The notes beneath the pieces are model-generated. The model ran no database searches. It saw only the letters and a program-made list of their open reading frames with translations, and had not been told where the DNA came from. The position numbers were made by a program, and so were the translations under genes. From NCBI GenBank assembly GCA_936440205.1, contig OW387142.1:15714736-15778735 (forward strand): a DNA stretch of 64,000 nucleotides, in the 5' to 3' direction. Positions within the stretch are counted from its first letter, which is position 1, and each line of letters opens with the position of its first letter. Source of the stretch: Lepidonotus clava (lineage: Eukaryota > Annelida > Polychaeta > Phyllodocida > Polynoidae). This document shows, piece by piece, positions 36,430 to 46,709 of this stretch.

Positions 36430-36860
36430 TCCTGGGACCAGCTTCCAGGGAACCGCTCAATGAAGCCACCTTCTCCGAGCCACCAACAGAGCAGCTCACT
36501 TTAACACCCCTGAGCAGCTCCCGCTCCAGTAGCACGTCCTCCCCGGCCGTTATCTCATTCCTGATGAGCCGGTTGATCAGTCCCAGCGCGTCTGCCCCCT
36601 CCTACCCGCTGGAGGACGCCACTATCGCACTTATTAATCAACTCAGCGGTCGGCTTCATTTTCCGGGCCCTGAGAAAGGCCGTCGTTTACATGCAGGTCG
36701 CGGGCCCCAGTGGTTAAGGGCCGGGAGTCCTGCTCAGGTCCAGCTCAATGTAGGTTATAATCCTTCCATGACCTTGTGGTCCCTTGCATACTAGTTTGAG
36801 CCACTTGAGGACTTGGATGTATCTACAGTCTATATAGGTTAGTGAGCTGCTCCTCTCAAT
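36430..36860. promoter_or_regulatory. GC-rich island with three GAGCAGCTC sites
   Basis: Exact GAGCAGCTC at 36489 and 36512 and its reverse at 36844, in a GC-rich patch flanked by AT-rich DNA. A plus-strand frame of 124 codons spans it but begins at a TTG. A more protein-like frame lies on the minus strand (next entry). Confidence 0.4.
36500..36601 (-). CDS. Possible 34-codon internal exon, minus strand
   Basis: The minus strand between GGGTAG| and |GTGAGC is exactly 102 nt, so both splice phases match and the exon could be skipped without changing frame. It reads EGADALGLINRLIRNEI..., ending ...LLERELLRGVK. Codons are strongly G/C-ending and the peptide has a helical, natural look. Against it: the pyrimidine tract before the acceptor is very short, and the GAGCTGCTC inside is the same motif found in non-coding islands elsewhere. 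No family is recognised. Confidence 0.22.
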
Positions 36861-37399
36861 TCGTATGCCACCCAAGCTACTCGCCGGGGGTGGGTCCATC
36901 TCCTTATTCTCAGACCCTGATAAAGTTATGGAGGTTGAGAATGGGAGAATCATGTTACTCTTAAACGGGCAGGGACTCTTGGTTTTCCCGCAGCTGTACG
37001 GATTGGGGAAGGCCTCTGGATAATGGTGGTTACAGTGGAAGAAAAGGGGAGAAATAAGATGAGATAAGTGCTAAAACACGGTTCAATCTATCTATAGGAT
37101 TTGCCTTCCTGTTTCTTATGAACCAGATTGAAATATAAAAAAATATCCCCTTCCACTGCTACAAGAACTAGTGGTCCCGCTTATATAATAGAAAATAGTA
37201 TATCCTTTCTAAAGTTGTTATACAAATATCTAAATGTTCGTGTATGTGTTTGATCCGTCAGGACGGTTATATCTAGCTTATCAGCTTATAGAGGGTCTAA
37301 ATACTTATAGAACCTACCAAAATGTTATTCAAAGAGTGCTGCAACATTGAGTCTGTAATTAGATGCCTTCTTATGTTTACCTGAAGCGATACACAGTCT

Positions 37400-37760
37400 C
37401 AGATAGACGACGACTCAATCAAACTGTCGCTGATCAGCTGCTCTCTGAGCCGTACCCATGAGCCGGAGAGCAGCTCCAATAACATGGTATTCTGCTCCAA
37501 TCACTCACTCATCTGTCGCCAGGCGGCGCCCCGCGCTGGGCCCGCGCACCACGCTATTCCTGCTCACTGATTGGTGGAAATTCGAGACGGACGCACGTCG
37601 CTCTTCCCTCTCGCTGATTGGTGGAAAATTCAAGGTGCGCAGCGAGGCCCGATGGGAGGCCTGTCAGCTGATGAGCTCATCTCAAGTTGGCCTCACTTGT
37701 CAGAGCAGCTCCGAGCAGCTCCAAGCGGAAACGATAGTGCAAATTAACATTGTATCAATA
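37400..37760. promoter_or_regulatory. GC-rich island with CCAAT boxes and GAGCAGCTC sites
   Basis: Four CCAAT boxes (37476, 37497 on plus; 37570 and 37617 on minus) and three exact GAGCAGCTC sites (37468, 37703, 37713) lie within 260 bases. A 14-base word CTGATTGGTGGAAA is repeated with a 47-base period around the two inverted CCAAT boxes. This is the look of an NF-Y-type proximal promoter or enhancer; no TATA box or clear gene start is seen on either side. The 112-codon frame through it starts and ends in the island and shows no domain. Confidence 0.5.
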
Positions 37761-37769
37761 ACTTTTTAT

Positions 37770-38680
37770 GGAAGAGGTGGAATAAAAGATCGTTAAGTGG
37801 ATCGGTGCTGGGTCGGGAGGGTTAGAAGGGTGTCAGTTTGACATCAAGGGAATGCTGCTGTAAAATAGAAATAAAAAAACGGCCAAGGCTTCATCATGGT
37901 TAATATGTTGAGGCGGGTCTGAACGTTGTTGGATCAGGGCTGGGTGAAAGCAGCTTCGTGAGAGGAATGAGGACAGGGGAGGATGTTGGGTTAGAGAGAG
38001 GTGTGTCTGCATGATAAACACAAGAGGGTAGAGCCACAGGAAATAGAATCCTATATAAATATACTTTATGCTTTTTTGTAGTATGCTTGTTTATAGTACG
38101 CTATATTTTAGTTATAGTTACTCTCATATGCCAAATACGAGGAAACAGGGCATATAGCTATAGGAAATAGTATCTCTACAAACTATTTGCTTTATGAAAC
38201 AATCGTTTCTTTTTGTTCGTGTACTTTTTTGGCACTTAGTCTTGTATATCAGCTAGGCCAATATATCAGTATATTAGGGTTTCCTAAATCTTTTATGTAA
38301 TGTTACCTTGTAAAGTTAAGAAAATAACCTATACACTGGAAGACATTACTAATAGAAGACTTAGTTGGAAAAGAATAAAAAAAAATTGCAATTAACAGGT
38401 GCGTTTTCAAGAAATTGGAATAACAAGCTTCCAGTGCATTTATGAAACCGATACGTTTGTCATGACAAGTGCCCAGAACAATGATTATGTTTTGCTGATC
38501 TTCCTAAAGATTCGTAATTGAATCCAGGACCTATATTGTCAACACCGGGGTACCTTGTTCTTTACTAGAGGAAACAAGGCCTGGCGTGTGATTATTTGTC
38601 TAGTCCAGGGTAGCCGATGTTATAATATTATATGATGTGTCTCATAAGGAGAATGGTGGGGTACACGTGTACTGTTCTTT
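37770..38680. other. AT-rich DNA, no gene seen
   Basis: No frame, island or mobile-element ends were identified. Confidence 0.4.
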
Positions 38681-38688
38681 TTATTCAG

Positions 38689-38739
38689 TCGGAAAATCTG
38701 ACAGCGCTAGCTCGGATACCGACTCCTGAAAGATGCCAG
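38689..38739 (+). CDS. Possible 51 nt microexon
   Basis: TGTTCTTTTTATTCAG at 38673-38688 is a good acceptor, and 51 bases later GATGCCAG|GTAAGC is a good donor. The enclosed DNA is more GC-rich than its flanks and is open in frame 1 (SENLTALARIPTPERCQ). A 51 nt exon keeps the frame. It lies on the same strand as the candidate ratchet point at 18.6 kb, so both could belong to one long plus-strand gene. In another frame it reads ...SDSASSDTDS followed by a stop. Too short to assign. Confidence 0.33.
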
Positions 38740-38759
38740 GTAAGCATTGAGCACAAGAA

Positions 38760-39680
38760 CAACAATGTCTACTTAGTGTTAATAAACGTCTGAGGGTTGT
38801 TCATTAACATAGGCATCTTCACAAACTGTAAGGAAGTAGATTGTATGGGCAGCTATCCCTTATTAATTTACTTTCTTTTTGGACCAAGTTCCTTGGTAAT
38901 TATCCTATATTGAAGTACGAGACAAGGAACACTACTCTTCGCTTCTGTGTGGATGAGCCTGGACAGTGTATGTCTAGGTCAGAAAAGTAGATTCAGTCTG
39001 GTAACAGTAATAATAGACAAAGTAAAAGTGTCCATCATTATGCAAATAAAACATACACTAGTTGATGAAAAGAAAACTATGAAATCATCTTCCAATAAAA
39101 ATATAACATGCACAAATGTAACAAATTTAGATCATGAGAACACCTGGGTTTACAAAGTAATCTCATTCATAAGGTTGCATTAAAGCAGGCTTAGTCTAGT
39201 ATTTCATGCTGACACGGGCCCTAATACTGGGGATGGCGTCTGTGAGGCGTTGTCAAGTGGCTGGGTATTGATTTTAATGATGGATCATCTTTTCAGCATT
39301 AGCCTTGATTCCATTTCAAGTGTTTGCACTGGAACAGTAGACGACACTTGACACAGGCAATAAAGTAACTGTATATGTTGACAAGCACCTTCTGTGTGGC
39401 AGGATCAATACTGCTGTGGGCAGGATTAAAGTGATGTGGAGACATTGATTTTTTCCTAGAAGGCTAGTGATGAGGTTCACTCCTCAGATCTAAACCTCTA
39501 ACATAGGCTTTTTGCATCATAGTAAGTTATAATTCTTTAGCGTTACAATGTGTTCTACTATAGATCAGGTCAGCAAGAAATAGCTCATTTAATGTTCCAT
39601 CTATTGTTACATAGTGTGATGAATGCCTATTCATCCAAATATGTAGAGATCAAAATAAGAGAAAATAAGGTAATATTATA
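38760..39680. other. AT-rich DNA, no gene seen
   Basis: No credible frame or repeat was found; a 78-codon plus frame at 38947-39183 is Lys/Ser/Thr-rich and featureless. Confidence 0.4.
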
Positions 39681-39689
39681 AAAGGTATA

Positions 39690-40600
39690 TATGTTCGTAA
39701 AAGGAACGAAAGTGTAAAAGAACGAAATGAACGAAAGTGTAAAAAGCCCGAAAAAGAGGCACGAATATGTAAAGGAACGAAAGTGTAAAGGAACGAATAT
39801 GTAAAGGAACGAGACCCGGAAAGATGTAAACCGGAAGTGATATGTAAACCGGAAACGAGAATGTAAACCGGAAGTGACGTCAGTTGTAGATCACGTGACT
39901 GAAAGCAGCCAATCAGGGCTGACCTCTAGGGTATATAAAGGGGCGGTGAGGCCCGAATAAACAGAGTTCTTTAACAGTTCTCCTTGTGTCCAGACGTGTC
40001 TTCTTTCCTGAAACAACCGCTAAGATGAGCCGATCCGAGCAATTAACCAGAAGTTAGGATAAAACAGTCGAAGTTCGAGATAAATAGGAGAAACTTAGGG
40101 TAGGGGCCCGACGGCCCGAGGAACGAGGAACGGGGGACCGAAGTAGGGCACGAAGGCCCGAAACCGTCCGGGAAGTGTAGGCGCAGCATGGCACGAAGGC
40201 ATGAAGGGCGGAACGAGGGAACGAAGTCCGCGGGGACGAGGGCACGGCAGGCTCGGCCCCACGCTACCAAACAATAGGCGACCGTCGGCCCGACGGCCCC
40301 GCGGACCGGAACCACGGGGTGGACCGCCCGGTAGGGGTGAATGCTGGTCTGGGAGATAGAGCGAGACGAACCCCGGCCGACCCGTACCCCTACCATAATT
40401 TCCCTTCCCCGCAGTCCTCCGTTTGACATCGAGCGCCGATTCCCGACCGATTCGCTCAGCCCCCCCCTCGTGCGCGAGGCACGACTCTAAAAACACATCT
40501 CGGTTCTTGGCCCGGATTCCCCGTCCGCCCCGAGACCCGAACAATCCCCACGTTCCTCTGCTGTAAGAATCGGCAACCCCGACTTACCAGAGAACGTCAC
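39690..40600 (+). mobile_element. LTR-retroelement fragment (probable LTR plus leader)
   Basis: The segment begins TGTTCGTAAAAGGAACG and opens with imperfect repeats of GGAACGAAAGTGTAAA. It then shows three ATGTAAACCGGAAGTGA-type repeats (ETS-like core CCGGAAGTG), a perfect CRE (39875-39882), CACGTG (39892-39897), a CCAAT box near 39909, TATATAAA near 39933 and AATAAA near 39957, in the order expected of an LTR promoter. After about 40030 comes very GC-rich sequence to about 40560. CGAACA at 40538-40543 mirrors the TGTTCG start, but the right edge and target duplication could not be fixed. No gag, pol or second LTR is present, so this is an isolated fossil fragment. Frames on the opposite strand are composition artefacts. 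A host CpG promoter is the alternative reading. Confidence 0.45.
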
Positions 40601-40609
40601 ACATAGTGA

Positions 40610-41380
40610 TAGTTAATAGCTCTGGAGATATTACAAATGTTAAGTGTTGTACATTAACAAGACACATATTGTCATTACACTTTGAATGATTCAATGTGTA
40701 AGAGCTGCAATTTTCAAGAACGTAGGAAAAGACTAACTAACAGGAGGTGACAGAAAATGTTCGGGTTTTGAGTTGTTTCTTGTGTCCCAGATTCATAGTC
40801 ATAGGCCTATATTCTTCCGTTTGCTTACTAGTATAAAGTCCAAGTTCGATCTCCCATTTCCTAAATGGATATTACTATTGTGAAAGATAGGCAAATACTT
40901 TAACTTAAAGGATCAGAATCCATCCTAAATTAACAATATATAAGTGTATCACTTACATCCTATATAGAGCATATACGATAGAGATTACCTTGACGGATAA
41001 GAGACCTGCACAGCTGTACCTATAGAGTTCCGTAACACAATTTCACATCATAAATACTTAGGTTAGTAGTGTCAAGGCACATTTGTTAAGCACTCCCCTG
41101 GGGTGTATAGCTTGGGGGGCACTTTGATCTATACTGTTCCAGCTGCTGAATCACCGGTTAGATTACCAAGTGCGTAGTAGAAATATTAAAACAGTAGATA
41201 TAGGATTGAGGTTATTCAATGACAACATTTAAATGAAGCACCTCCATGAGAATGTGTGTATTGGTGGTGGCGCATATAGTCGTTTTCCTCCAGTCCCCAT
41301 GCTTCAAATCCTTATAAGAGTATTCATGCAATACCTGCCGCACTTCCACCTTAAAAGTAGAACCAGTCAACAGGGGAGTG
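40610..41380. other. AT-rich DNA, no gene seen
   Basis: No feature beyond one TAGGCCTA palindrome at 40802. Confidence 0.4.
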
Positions 41381-41560
41381 CCCCCCCCCCCTTGTGCTCT
41401 GACTTGACCAGTGACTGACCACAGGTGAGTGTTAGTCAGAGAGTCCGAGTCACACGTTAGGGGGACAGGTAGCACCACCTGGAGAAACCTATGACGTCAC
41501 CCCCTGACCCCTCCTGACACGGCCTCCGACAGGTGTTCCCAGGTGGGCTAATGGACCTAA
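41381..41560. promoter_or_regulatory. Cluster of CAGGTG E-boxes with a CRE
   Basis: CAGGTG or its reverse occurs at 41422, 41476, 41530 and 41540, and a perfect CRE TGACGTCA at 41492-41499. CAGGTG is the site of Snail/Scratch, ZEB and E-protein factors. A run of 11 C lies at 41381-41391. The clustering suggests an enhancer; nothing here codes for protein. Confidence 0.4.
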
Positions 41561-42180
41561 CACTGACCATCTATAATAGACTTAAGAGTGACCACTGGGT
41601 CAATGCTCTGCAGGGCACAACACACAGCAGTATGGGAATGTGAGTCAAATTAATAGGAGAGATATACTTTCAAAAAGAAGCACATGTGTATGTATACATG
41701 CTTTGTTGATATAGCTGAGCCGAATCGGAAATAGGTATTAGAGATGCAAACACTGAGGAAAAAGGGAATATCATGAGGAATGGAGTAGAAAAACTTATGA
41801 AAGCATACAGAATAAACACAACAGGAGACTACAACAACAGCAGGTCGAGAACTGTAACGCACAACTGAGTATTGGGATTGTTTAGCCACCTGCGAATATT
41901 GGAGTGTAAACTGACGTTCTCTCAGACAATACAAAGGAATCAAGACAAATTACCTCGGTGCAGTTACAAGATATTGCATGCTGAAGCAACCAGTCAAATG
42001 ACACAAAGCCAAATTAACTGAACACAAGACTAGTAACATTTTGTATTGGTGGCTTAAACCTTGACATCTTGGAAGAAGGAACAGTCAACAAAATTTAAAA
42101 CGTCACGCGTAATACCAACGATACGGAAAACGTCAATCTCCAAGTATTAAAGAGAAATTAAATTCCATATAGATGCTGGG
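41561..42180. other. AT-rich DNA, no gene seen
   Basis: No credible gene or repeat was found. Confidence 0.4.
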
Positions 42181-42500
42181 ATCGGAGAAAGAACAGTCCC
42201 ACCCATGAACCAGCATAGGCCACCCTCTGCCGGACGTGTGCTTAACACGTGTAACATCTACCCATTACCTGAAGGACGACCTCTTCCCACCTGACCACCA
42301 CCCTGAGGTGATGACCAGCGTCTACAACTCACCTGGCACCTCTGAGGCCCTTCTCACCTGTCCAGGTGTGTATTAAGGGCAGAAGGTCGGCGGTCCTTTG
42401 ATCTCCTACCTGTCCACCAATCAGGGCCAACCCCCCTGAAGGCTGATCTAATGACACACCTTATACCACATTCCCCGCCGTCTATTATAACTTCACCGAG
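42181..42500 (+). promoter_or_regulatory. GC-rich promoter-like island with E-boxes
   Basis: CACCTG at 42288, 42330 and 42355, CAGGTG at 42363, ACACGTGT near 42245 and a CCAAT box near 42418 fall within 180 bases. The island ends at CCCCGCCGTCTATTATAACTT, which could serve as a core promoter (TATTATAA), and is followed 150 bases later by the possible first exon at 42656. Confidence 0.4.
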
Positions 42501-42655
42501 GTATTTACTCCAGAGGCTTATCCCCACAAGCAATTACATATAGAAAGAGGGACTTAAGGCTTCGCTTGAGAACGTTTTACTCGTCTTGGGACTGTGAGGA
42601 CTTTTTACTCCGTGGAATACACATTGTTTGGATTCGCGAAATATTTGCAAGTGGC

Positions 42656-42810
42656 ATGTTTATCAGAGAAGGTTTCGAGAACATGTTCGTCATGCCTATG
42701 CTGTGGAATATCGTCATGCTGGAAATACTTATATTTTTGACGGAGCTGTTTGTGTTTAATTTGTTTGTGGTTCCCTCTGAGGACGCACCTCCAGGCTTCC
42801 AGCAGCGGAG
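42656..42810 (+). CDS. Possible first coding exon with a signal-peptide-like start
   Basis: The frame is open from 42566 and has ATGs at 42656 and 42683. From the second ATG it reads MFVMPMLWNIVMLEILIF..., about 25 strongly hydrophobic residues, then a polar stretch PSEDAPPGFQQR. This is the profile of a signal peptide or signal anchor followed by a mature region. The frame meets a possible donor, GCGGAG|GTGACC, at 42811, one codon before a TGA. It sits just downstream of a promoter-like island. The donor is not strong, the ATG contexts are mediocre and no next exon was found, so a chance hydrophobic frame in T-rich DNA is possible. Confidence 0.28.
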
Positions 42811-42829
42811 GTGACCAGGTGGTTTACGG

Positions 42830-45040
42830 TGATATACTTCAGGGAGTATAAGATATGTCCCGACAACCTACATGGACTAGTTGTGAAAATAATATGATAA
42901 AAACACTCACACTGTGTGCTGAAGAATGTTGCATCTGGACAAATGAACTTACTTTGTGTATGTTGACGTATTATAGTTCTTTTTAACCATAAAACTACTG
43001 TTTCCTTGTGTCTATCGATCTATAATTTCCCTTATTTGAACAGCCTATGATATGCCTCGATAAAGGATTATTACATAAAATATAGAAAGGGTCAATTATC
43101 CAAGCACATAGGAACATGGCCACTTGCATAAAAGGTACAATAACAGTTGGGATTGGTAGCATGCATTATTCATTGCTGGTCAATATATATGAAGCTGTTC
43201 TGGTCCCAAGCCTGCGTTACATGCCTGTAATGTTTTACTGTGGGATTTACTTGGGGTTGTTTGTAATGGCAGCGACTGGAGTGACCGGCAAGTGACTGCC
43301 AACAGGGACAGGTACCCAAACCCACCCAGCACACCTTATGCATGCACACCCACAGCCGTGTGCCTATAACCGCTGCAACTTAAGCTATAGTGGCTGTAGT
43401 AGTGGCAGTGTTGGTGCTTGTGGAGTTTTGCCAGGTGCCTTAAGTAACGCTCGGAATGTCAACTTTAACTAACAGGGGCTGGGTACTGGAGGAACACAAA
43501 CTGTAGCCGCTACGCAGGCAGCTTGGAACTGGAGGTATTTATAACCGGTCCACAGTACAGAGAGATGTGTGGATACCACCCCCAGGGCCTTTAGCTCTAG
43601 GGCCTAAGCTTACATGTACCTCCAGGCGTTAAGGCAGACGGACCTTACCGCCACAGCCATTTATCATCTCACACCAGCTGTTCCTGGTTTTTAACTGCTC
43701 TTTTTTTAATCGCCGACAAACAGTATCATGGGTCAGGCTATGCCCTTAAGGGGGAGGTCAAGTTTAATTATGATGCATAGTTTGGTGCCCATAGGAGCCC
43801 AACACATATCTCTACATAGATTGCAGTGGTGAAGAGTGCATGCGGTAAATATAAAAGGCTCGTATTGGCGAAGGTGAGAGAGGAAGGGCATTGGTCCCAA
43901 TACTCTCCCGAGTGACCCTGGATTGTGTATGTGTGGTTAGTCCAAGACCCACCATATCCTCACTTAAGGTATTCGCCACCAGGAGGCTATTATGCTGATT
44001 AAAGGAGTACGTGCCCTAACAAAGAGACTCTGACCGTAACCATAAGGGGTAATGGGAAGAAATGACCCTTCAATTTCAAACCAGGATGTGTCCCCAACCT
44101 TAACACAATGCATCACTCACGGATCTACCTGGTATTTTAACCACAACCCAACGCAGCGCTTGGCTAACGGAAATAATTCCACAGGAGCATATATACATAC
44201 ATACGAACACATTATCAAGGCTTTGCAACAGGAATCAGCCTACTTCCAGTCTATCCTCCTCAGCTGCATGTGAAAACGTGAGCCTAAATTACATGCTTAG
44301 GCTTAAGTGGTCTGGCGGAACAGCATAAGTCCAGTGTTACAATTCCCAGAGACACGGGTGCACAGTTTCCTACCCGGTGACCGCAAATTATTCTCTTACT
44401 GCTGCAAAGACCAGTGAGGGCTTTGTAACAAATTGTTTTGTGTCTGGCACATGCTCCCTTGGATAACTGTGGATTGCCAAAGAGGTGAGGGTAGTGAGAC
44501 CCTGTGACCTGTTGTTGCACCTTTGTACGTAAACGTAAACGTTCTAGTGGATGTATAGGAGATTACAAAGGCTTGTGCCTGGTTTGCTGAGGAATGAGAA
44601 GGGTGCCAGGAATGGAGAAGGAGGGAAAGCAGCGGTGGATCGTGTATCATACTACTATGGATTAAACGCCTACGAGTGTTTGTAACTTAATTATTGGATG
44701 ATATAATCCAATTATGAGTGACGTCATGGTAGAATAATTTACATGGTGGGCAATTAGTGTATTAGATAAGTGAGAATAACACATGGATATAATAATAGGC
44801 ATTGCTTGAAGTTACAAGCCGTAAAAGGATACGACAAAATGGAGGCACGGACCGTGCACTTGGGAGTATGTGAGGTGAAGTGAAGTCCACTTCTACCCTG
44901 CAGCATACATACATGTATACATACATGTATGCACACATACACAAACCCTAATAACATGTGCACACGACTGCGTTTGTTAAGTACGGGGCATACAACGTCA
45001 AACCCCCATGGAGAATACCCCCATGTAACATGTCCACTGA
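42830..45040. other. Mixed DNA, no firm gene
   Basis: A 73-codon plus-strand frame with an ATG at 44052 (MGRNDPSISNQDVS...) has balanced composition but no splice or promoter context. A perfect CRE lies at 44719-44726, and an ACATACATGTATAC simple repeat at 44900-44945. Nothing else stands out. Confidence 0.35.
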
Positions 45041-45049
45041 TTTAACCCT

Positions 45050-45437
45050 AACCCCAGTAGGGGAGTAGGTGAGTACGCTCACCCCACAAACCCTACTCCA
45101 CTCTCACCCACTGGACCCATTCAGCAAAACGGGTGAGTGACCCTGGAGTTGTTTCCGACCACCCAACAGCCACTGGAGGAGTGACCACACTACCAGTAAC
45201 ACCCCCAGCAGTGGTGGCGTCACGTCCAAAGTCATGGATCCTACCCCTGGATTATACCCTGGAGACCGCTCGGCGACGTGAGTCTGGCCGGCCGGCCGCC
45301 GACGACCTCCACCCCGACACCGACGCCTCCTCCACGGTCCTCCCCCTATTCCTGTCCCCTCCCCACCCTGGAGGACAGACATTCCCCTGATGACTCCATA
45401 GATGTGTTACTATGGGAACCGGCGCCAGTCACTCACG
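45050..45437 (+). promoter_or_regulatory. GC-rich island, promoter-like, with several GTGAGT donors
   Basis: The stretch is CpG-rich (GGCCGGCCGGCC, GACGACC, CCGACACCGACGCC) and holds four GTGAGT words near 45071, 45127, 45278 and 45438. One plus-strand frame stays open from about 45133 to 45390 with mostly G/C-ending codons, but it lacks an ATG. I interpret the island as promoter and 5' untranslated sequence of the possible start at 45412. Confidence 0.38.
45412..45437 (+). CDS. Possible first coding exon, myristoylation-type N-terminus
   Basis: ATG at 45412 is followed by GGAACCGGCGCCAGTCACTC, reading MGTGASHS, then a good donor CACG|GTGAGT. MG at positions 1-2 and Ser at 6 fit the N-myristoylation pattern MGxxxS. 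An in-frame TGA 24 bases upstream shows that translation would start here, and the CpG-rich island lies directly upstream. The exon would contribute only 26 coding bases, so identity cannot be judged. The next exon was not found and may lie far downstream, as is usual after a CpG-rich first exon. Confidence 0.33.
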
Positions 45438-45457
45438 GTGAGTAGTTTTAATAGGCG

Positions 45458-45471
45458 TCGCAAGGTGGCGG
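45458..45471 (+). promoter_or_regulatory. CTCF-like site
   Basis: TCGCAAGGTGGCGG agrees with CCGCNAGGNGGCAG except at the first and thirteenth positions. It lies 20 bases after the donor of the possible first exon. Confidence 0.3.
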
Positions 45472-45599
45472 CCCTTGATGTCATGTGACCGCTATATATT
45501 GTCCATAGACGCTGCCCAGCGGCCATTTTTAAATAGCCAGAGGTCGTAGGGAATTTGCCGACAAAGCTAGTTATGTTTTTATTGTTTTCCAGTTTGTAG

Positions 45600-46430
45600 T
45601 ATTGGCACTGCATGTGTATTGCTATCTTTTAGGCTCTGACCTGTTCCATTATAGTGTCATGCAGTAGCTACGTCTAAACATAATATTACGTTTTTCCAGG
45701 GTCCGATACAATCCAAAGGGGTTATCGGATTATATTGATACCCTATATCTATCACGACGTACATAGATTAATCTGGTTAATCTTATGGGTCTGTTTTGTA
45801 TACACCCGTGAACAAACGAAGAGTTATCATGGTTATCTATAGCGTGCATGAACCTGGATATGATCCTATAATCTTAAGATATATCATATGATATTGACAT
45901 GGCGATTTATATATTCGCGTTTTCAGTAGGTGAAAGAGAGATAGTTCTGAACCATTGGTATACAAAAGATCGGAGCTGCACTAAACTACATTTCAATTTT
46001 CTTTTATTTATTAGACGATGTCTTTGTAAAAGTAGTGACCAACTGGCAGTGCCTAAATTTAATGAGTCTATGGAAGACACCATTAGTGTTGGCTTATTAA
46101 ATGTATCTCTTATTAGCCACAATATTTAATACACTTACTATTAATTATTGGATCATGTATTTAGTCTGAATCATCACTCAAATATTTGCTTATGTGATAT
46201 GAATTTTTCCACGAGATCAAAAACCTAATCTAAGAAACAACAGTATAAATATATATTATCTATTTAAAAAGATCTTCATTGCATCTAGCTATAGATTTAG
46301 AGTCCATGAAATTAGACCTGACTTCATAGTCAAGGCTTACAAGTCCACATTCACAAGTTTATTAACCTCCCTCCAGATGATGTCTAATTCCCGATAGGCC
46401 CTACACACTTCATTTAACCTTTGTTCTGTG
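45600..46430. other. AT-rich DNA, no gene seen
   Basis: No gene-like frame or repeat was recognised. Confidence 0.4.
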
Positions 46431-46439
46431 GACGTGACG

Positions 46440-46700
46440 GGTGCGGGGGTCGGCCATTATAGTTGATGTTATCCAGGCCCTTTGATTGGAGCCATGTCGT
46501 CGGCCGTTATGGCTACATCCCCCCGCATCAGCTACAATGGGGATCAACTACCAGAACACAGGAAACAATTACTGCCTCTGGTCCTGTGCCCCCCTCACCT
46601 CCACACGCCACCCACCCAAATACAGCTGGGACAGACATTCCGAATTTACTCTGGAATGGATAAGGGCAGTCGGGTTGAATACTGGATTATGGCGTGACAA
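46440..46700 (+). promoter_or_regulatory. GC-rich patch with several open frames
   Basis: Three overlapping plus-strand frames are open here. The most gene-like starts GAGCCATGTCGTCG near 46494 and gives about 67 codons (MSSAVMATSPRISYNG...) to a TGA at about 46697. Words such as GGCCATTATAG and GGCCGTTATGG recall YY1-type sites. With three open frames in one place, composition is the simpler explanation, and I do not call a gene. Confidence 0.25.
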
Positions 46701-46709
46701 CGGTACCAA

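Noticed and set aside
40043-40544. 128-149 codon minus-strand frames in the GC-rich leader of the LTR-like fragment
   Set aside because: Arg/Gly/Pro-rich, overlapping in several frames and explained by GC-rich composition.
44052-44273. 73-codon ATG-started frame as a gene
   Set aside because: Composition is plausible but promoter, splice sites, signal peptide or motif are all missing; length is within chance for this base composition.
45050-45140. Microexons of 8-11 bases between AG and GTGAGT words
   Set aside because: Too short to be supported by sequence alone; the GTGAGT words may just reflect local composition.
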